Assembly (NCBI GenBank): GCA_023228985.1
Contig: JALOAC010000039.1
Span: 1 to 15,980, forward strand
Direction of reading: 5' to 3'
Source: Thiopseudomonas sp.
Lineage (GTDB): Bacteria; Pseudomonadota; Gammaproteobacteria; Pseudomonadales; Pseudomonadaceae
DNA: 15,980 nucleotides
Every line of letters begins with the position of its first letter. Positions within the stretch are counted from its first letter, which is position 1. The notes beneath the pieces were generated by a model. It made no database searches, had not been told where the DNA came from, and saw only the letters and a list, made by a program, of their open reading frames with translations. A program made the translations under genes and the position numbers. Below are positions 13,260 through 15,980 of this stretch, piece by piece.

Positions 13260-13730
13260 ATGCCAAGACGTCGCGTAATCGCAAAACGGGAAATTCTGGA
13301 TGATCCAAAGTATGGCAGCCAGATTCTCGCAAAATTCATGAACCACGTTATGGAGCACGGTAAAAAAGCTGTGGCCGAGCGTATTGTTTATGGTGCACTG
13401 GAAACAGTTCAGCAGCGCAAAAACCTAGAACCACTGGAAACCTTTGAAAAAGCACTAGAAGCCATCGCTCCCTTGGTCGAAGTGAAATCCCGTCGTGTAG
13501 GTGGTGCTACCTACAAGGTTCCAGTTGAGGTTCGTCCTTCCCGTCGTAATGCGCTAGCCATGCGTTGGCTGGTAGAAGCTGCGCGCAAGCGTGGTGAGAA
13601 ATCCATGGCCCTGCGTTTAGCGGGTGAGTTAATGGATGCTGCTGAGGGTAAAGGCTCGGCTGTTAAGAAGCGTGAAGATGTGCACCGCATGGCAGAAGCT
13701 AACAAAGCTTTCTCGCATTACCGTTTTTAA
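13260..13730 (+). CDS. rpsG: 30S ribosomal protein S7
   Basis: S7 nucleates assembly of the 30S head by binding the 3' major domain of 16S rRNA and lines the E site. The 156-residue protein has the typical start MPRRRVIAKREILDDPKYGS, the central SRRVGGATYKVPVEVRPSRR block with the beta-hairpin near the E-site tRNA, and a C-terminal AEANKAFSHYRF. The ATG at 13260 lies 7 nt after Shine-Dalgarno GAGGG (13248-13252). fusA begins only 18 nt after the stop, so the two are cotranscribed. S7 is the usual autoregulator of this operon in E. coli. Confidence 0.99.
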   Translation: MPRRRVIAKREILDDPKYGSQILAKFMNHVMEHGKKAVAERIVYGALETVQQRKNLEPLETFEKALEAIAPLVEVKSRRVGGATYKVPVEVRPSRRNALAMRWLVEAARKRGEKSMALRLAGELMDAAEGKGSAVKKREDVHRMAEANKAFSHYRF

Positions 13731-13748
13731 TTTAGCGAGGAACTGATT

Positions 13749-15851
13749 GTGGCTCGTACTACCCCTATTAATCGCTACCGTAACATTGGCATCTGTGCGC
13801 ACGTTGACGCGGGAAAAACCACGACAACTGAGCGTATCCTGTTCTATACAGGTGTTAACCACAAAATGGGTGAAACCCATGATGGTGCAAGTACTACTGA
13901 CTGGATGGCGCAAGAACAAGAGCGCGGAATTACCATTACATCTGCAGCGGTTACAGCTTTCTGGGAAGGCTCAACCAAGCAGTATGACCGTTACCGTGTA
14001 AACGTTATTGATACACCAGGTCACGTTGACTTCACTATTGAAGTTGAGCGTTCACTGCGTGTGCTCGATGGCGCAGTCGTTGTATTCTGTGGCTCGTCCG
14101 GCGTTGAGCCTCAGTCTGAGACTGTATGGCGTCAAGCGAACAAGTATGGCGTTCCACGTATTGTTTACGTGAACAAGCTAGACCGTCAAGGTGCAGACTT
14201 TAAGCGTGTTTTGGGTCAAATCAAACAGCGTTTAGGTCACACTCCAGTTGCTCTGCAGTTGCAGATCGGTATGGAAGAGAGCTTTGTTGGCCAAGTTGAC
14301 CTGATCACGATGAAAGCTCGTTACTGGGACGATGCTGACATGGGTCTGGTTTACCGTGAAGAAGACATCCCTGCCGATATGTTGGCTGAAGCCGAAGAGT
14401 ATCGCGCTTTAATGATTGAAGCAGCAGCAGAGTCTAGTGAAGAGTTGATGGATAAATACCTCGAAGGTGGTGAGTTAACCAATGAGGAAATTAAAGCAGG
14501 TCTGCGCGCGCGCACCATTGCTGGCGAAATCGTACCTGCTGTTTGTGGTTCATCCTTTAAAAACAAAGGTGTGCCATTGGTGCTTGACGCCGTTATTGAC
14601 TACCTGCCTGCGCCGACTGAGATTCCACCGATCAAAGGTGTGCATCCAGACAATGAAGAGCTTGTTGATGAGCGTCCAGCTGACGACTCTGCACCTTTCT
14701 CCGCATTATCGTTCAAGATTGCAACGGACCCATTCGTTGGTACTTTGACCTTTATCCGTGTTTACTCCGGCGTCCTGTCTTCAGGTGATGCTGTATTAAA
14801 CTCAGTAAAAGGTAAGCGCGAGCGTGTTGGTCGTATGGTGCAGATGCACGCAAACGATCGTCAGGAAATCAAAGAAGTACGTGCGGGCGATATCGCTGCA
14901 TTGATCGGTATGAAAGATGTAACCACTGGGGATACCCTGTGTAACGTTGATAAGCCAATCATTCTTGAGCGTATGGACTTTCCTGAGCCTGTTATCTCTG
15001 TTGCGGTTGAGCCAAAAACTAAGGCTGACCAAGAGAAAATGGGTATCGCATTGGGCCGTTTGGCGCAAGAAGATCCATCGTTCCGCGTCAAGACCGACGA
15101 AGAAACAGGACAGACCATTATTTCAGGTATGGGTGAGTTGCACCTAGATATCTTGGTTGACCGTATGCGTCGTGAGTTTAACGTAGAAGCCAACATTGGT
15201 AAGCCGCAAGTTGCCTACCGTGAAACTATTCGCAACACCTGTGAGATCGAAGGTAAGTTCGTTCGTCAGTCAGGTGGTCGTGGTCAGTTTGGTCATTGCT
15301 GGATTCGTTTCTCACCTGCTGACGAAGGTCAGGAAGGTCTTGAATTTACGAATGAAATTGTGGGTGGTGCTATTCCTAAGGAATACATCCCTGCAGTTCA
15401 AAAGGGTATCGAAGAGCAGATGCAGAACGGTATTGTTGCCGGTTATCCGCTTCTCGGTCTGAAGGCAGCCGTTTTTGACGGTTCCTACCACGATGTCGAC
15501 TCAAGTGAAATGGCGTTTAAAATCGCTGCTTCGATGGCAACCAAGCAGCTAACCACCAAAGGTGGCGCTGTACTGCTGGAGCCGGTAATGAAAGTCGAAG
15601 TGGTTACGCCAGAGGATTACATGGGTGATGTAATGGGTGATCTCAACCGTCGCCGCGGCTTGATCCAAGGTATGGATGACACGCCATCAGGCAAAGTTAT
15701 TCGTGCAGAGGTTCCATTGGGAGAGATGTTTGGTTATGCAACCGACGTGCGCTCAATGTCTCAAGGCCGTGCTAGTTATTCCATGGAATTCTCCAAATAC
15801 GCAGAAGCTCCGGCAAACATTGCTGAAGCAATTATTAAAAACCAAGGTTAA
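13749..15851 (+). CDS. fusA: Elongation factor G
   Basis: EF-G is the GTPase that drives tRNA-mRNA translocation and, with RRF, ribosome recycling. The protein is 700 residues. GTPase motifs are G1 AHVDAGKTT (17-25), G2 within ERGITIT (58-64), G3 DTPGH (88-92, with catalytic H92), G4 NKLD (142-145) and G5 near GSSFKNKG. The domain IV and V region includes RQSGGRGQFGHCW and GYATDVRSMSQGRASY. The start is GTG at 13749, supported by the conserved MARTTPINRYRNIGICAHVD start and Shine-Dalgarno GAGGA (13736-13740). The sequence looks like the main pseudomonad EF-G encoded in the str operon rather than a FusA2 or FusB-type paralogue. The second tuf begins 29 nt after its stop. Confidence 0.99.
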   Translation: MARTTPINRYRNIGICAHVDAGKTTTTERILFYTGVNHKMGETHDGASTTDWMAQEQERGITITSAAVTAFWEGSTKQYDRYRVNVIDTPGHVDFTIEVERSLRVLDGAVVVFCGSSGVEPQSETVWRQANKYGVPRIVYVNKLDRQGADFKRVLGQIKQRLGHTPVALQLQIGMEESFVGQVDLITMKARYWDDADMGLVYREEDIPADMLAEAEEYRALMIEAAAESSEELMDKYLEGGELTNEEIKAGLRARTIAGEIVPAVCGSSFKNKGVPLVLDAVIDYLPAPTEIPPIKGVHPDNEELVDERPADDSAPFSALSFKIATDPFVGTLTFIRVYSGVLSSGDAVLNSVKGKRERVGRMVQMHANDRQEIKEVRAGDIAALIGMKDVTTGDTLCNVDKPIILERMDFPEPVISVAVEPKTKADQEKMGIALGRLAQEDPSFRVKTDEETGQTIISGMGELHLDILVDRMRREFNVEANIGKPQVAYRETIRNTCEIEGKFVRQSGGRGQFGHCWIRFSPADEGQEGLEFTNEIVGGAIPKEYIPAVQKGIEEQMQNGIVAGYPLLGLKAAVFDGSYHDVDSSEMAFKIAASMATKQLTTKGGAVLLEPVMKVEVVTPEDYMGDVMGDLNRRRGLIQGMDDTPSGKVIRAEVPLGEMFGYATDVRSMSQGRASYSMEFSKYAEAPANIAEAIIKNQG

Positions 15852-15880
15852 TCCCGCCAATTAGTAAGAGGTTACATATC

Positions 15881-15980
15881 GTGGCTAAGGAAAAATTTGA
15901 ACGTAAGAAACCGCACCTGAACGTAGGCACCATTGGTCACGTTGACCATGGTAAAACTACTCTAACAGCTGCCCTGACGC
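15881..15980 (+). CDS. tuf: Elongation factor Tu, 5' part (3' end outside window)
   Basis: This is the start of the second EF-Tu copy, the last visible gene of the str operon. The GTG at 15881 gives MAKEKFERKKPHLNVGTIGH, followed by the P-loop GHVDHGKTT of the GTPase domain. The frame runs open off the end of the window, about 33 residues in. Shine-Dalgarno AAGAGG (15866-15871) precedes the start by 9 nt, and fusA ends 29 nt upstream, so it is expected to be cotranscribed with rpsL-rpsG-fusA. It does not overlap in sequence with the visible part of the upstream tuf, so the two copies cannot be compared here. Confidence 0.97.
   Translation, partial: MAKEKFERKKPHLNVGTIGHVDHGKTTLTAALT

Noticed and set aside
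1..15980. Mobile element, CRISPR array, toxin-antitoxin, defence or other accessory system
   Set aside because: Every stretch is accounted for by conserved housekeeping genes and spacers of at most 212 nt. No transposase, repeat array, integrase or unfamiliar gene is present.

Overview
This window is the housekeeping translation/transcription locus of a gammaproteobacterium. All complete genes lie on the + strand in the order tuf (3' end), tRNA-Trp, secE, nusG, rplK, rplA, rplJ, rplL, rpoB, rpoC, rpsL, rpsG, fusA, tuf (5' end). The gene order, the RpoB (1360 aa) and RpoC (1399 aa) lengths, the TTG start of rpoC and many recognisable stretches of EF-G, RpoC, L10 and SecE point to the family Pseudomonadaceae. 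The base composition looks only moderately GC-rich, with many codons ending in T or A. That would suit a lower-GC relative of Pseudomonas better than a typical high-GC Pseudomonas. The genus assignment is inference from memory of family sequences, not from a search.

Layout. Positions 1-695 hold the last 231 or so residues of one EF-Tu copy. A consensus-like promoter embedded in a perfect palindrome follows, then tRNA-Trp (747-822), secE and nusG (861-1772) and a hairpin-plus-T-run terminator. The L11 operon (rplK-rplA, 1881-3010) comes next. The L10 leader (about 3023-3144) precedes rplJ and rplL. A 212-nt spacer between rplL and rpoB holds an attenuator-like hairpin, a long RNase III-like stem and a third hairpin close to the rpoB start. 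rpoB and rpoC (4319-12662) are separated by a 61-nt spacer with a strong hairpin. A second strong promoter-like sequence (12691-12719) starts the str operon: rpsL, rpsG, fusA and the start of the second tuf, which runs off the window at 15980.

The genes supply the ribosome (L11, L1, L10, L7/L12, S12, S7), its elongation factors (EF-G, EF-Tu), a tRNA, the RNA polymerase beta and beta' subunits, the elongation/termination factor NusG, and the SecE translocon subunit. Every protein gene looks intact, and the rifampicin and streptomycin target residues that I checked are wild-type. I found no mobile element, CRISPR array, prophage, pseudogene or accessory gene, and no stretch over 300 nt without a gene. 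Nothing here looks like an undescribed multi-gene system. What deserves a second look is RNA-level regulation in the intergenic spacers: competing hairpins, the palindrome over the tRNA-Trp promoter, and probable ribosomal-protein operators.
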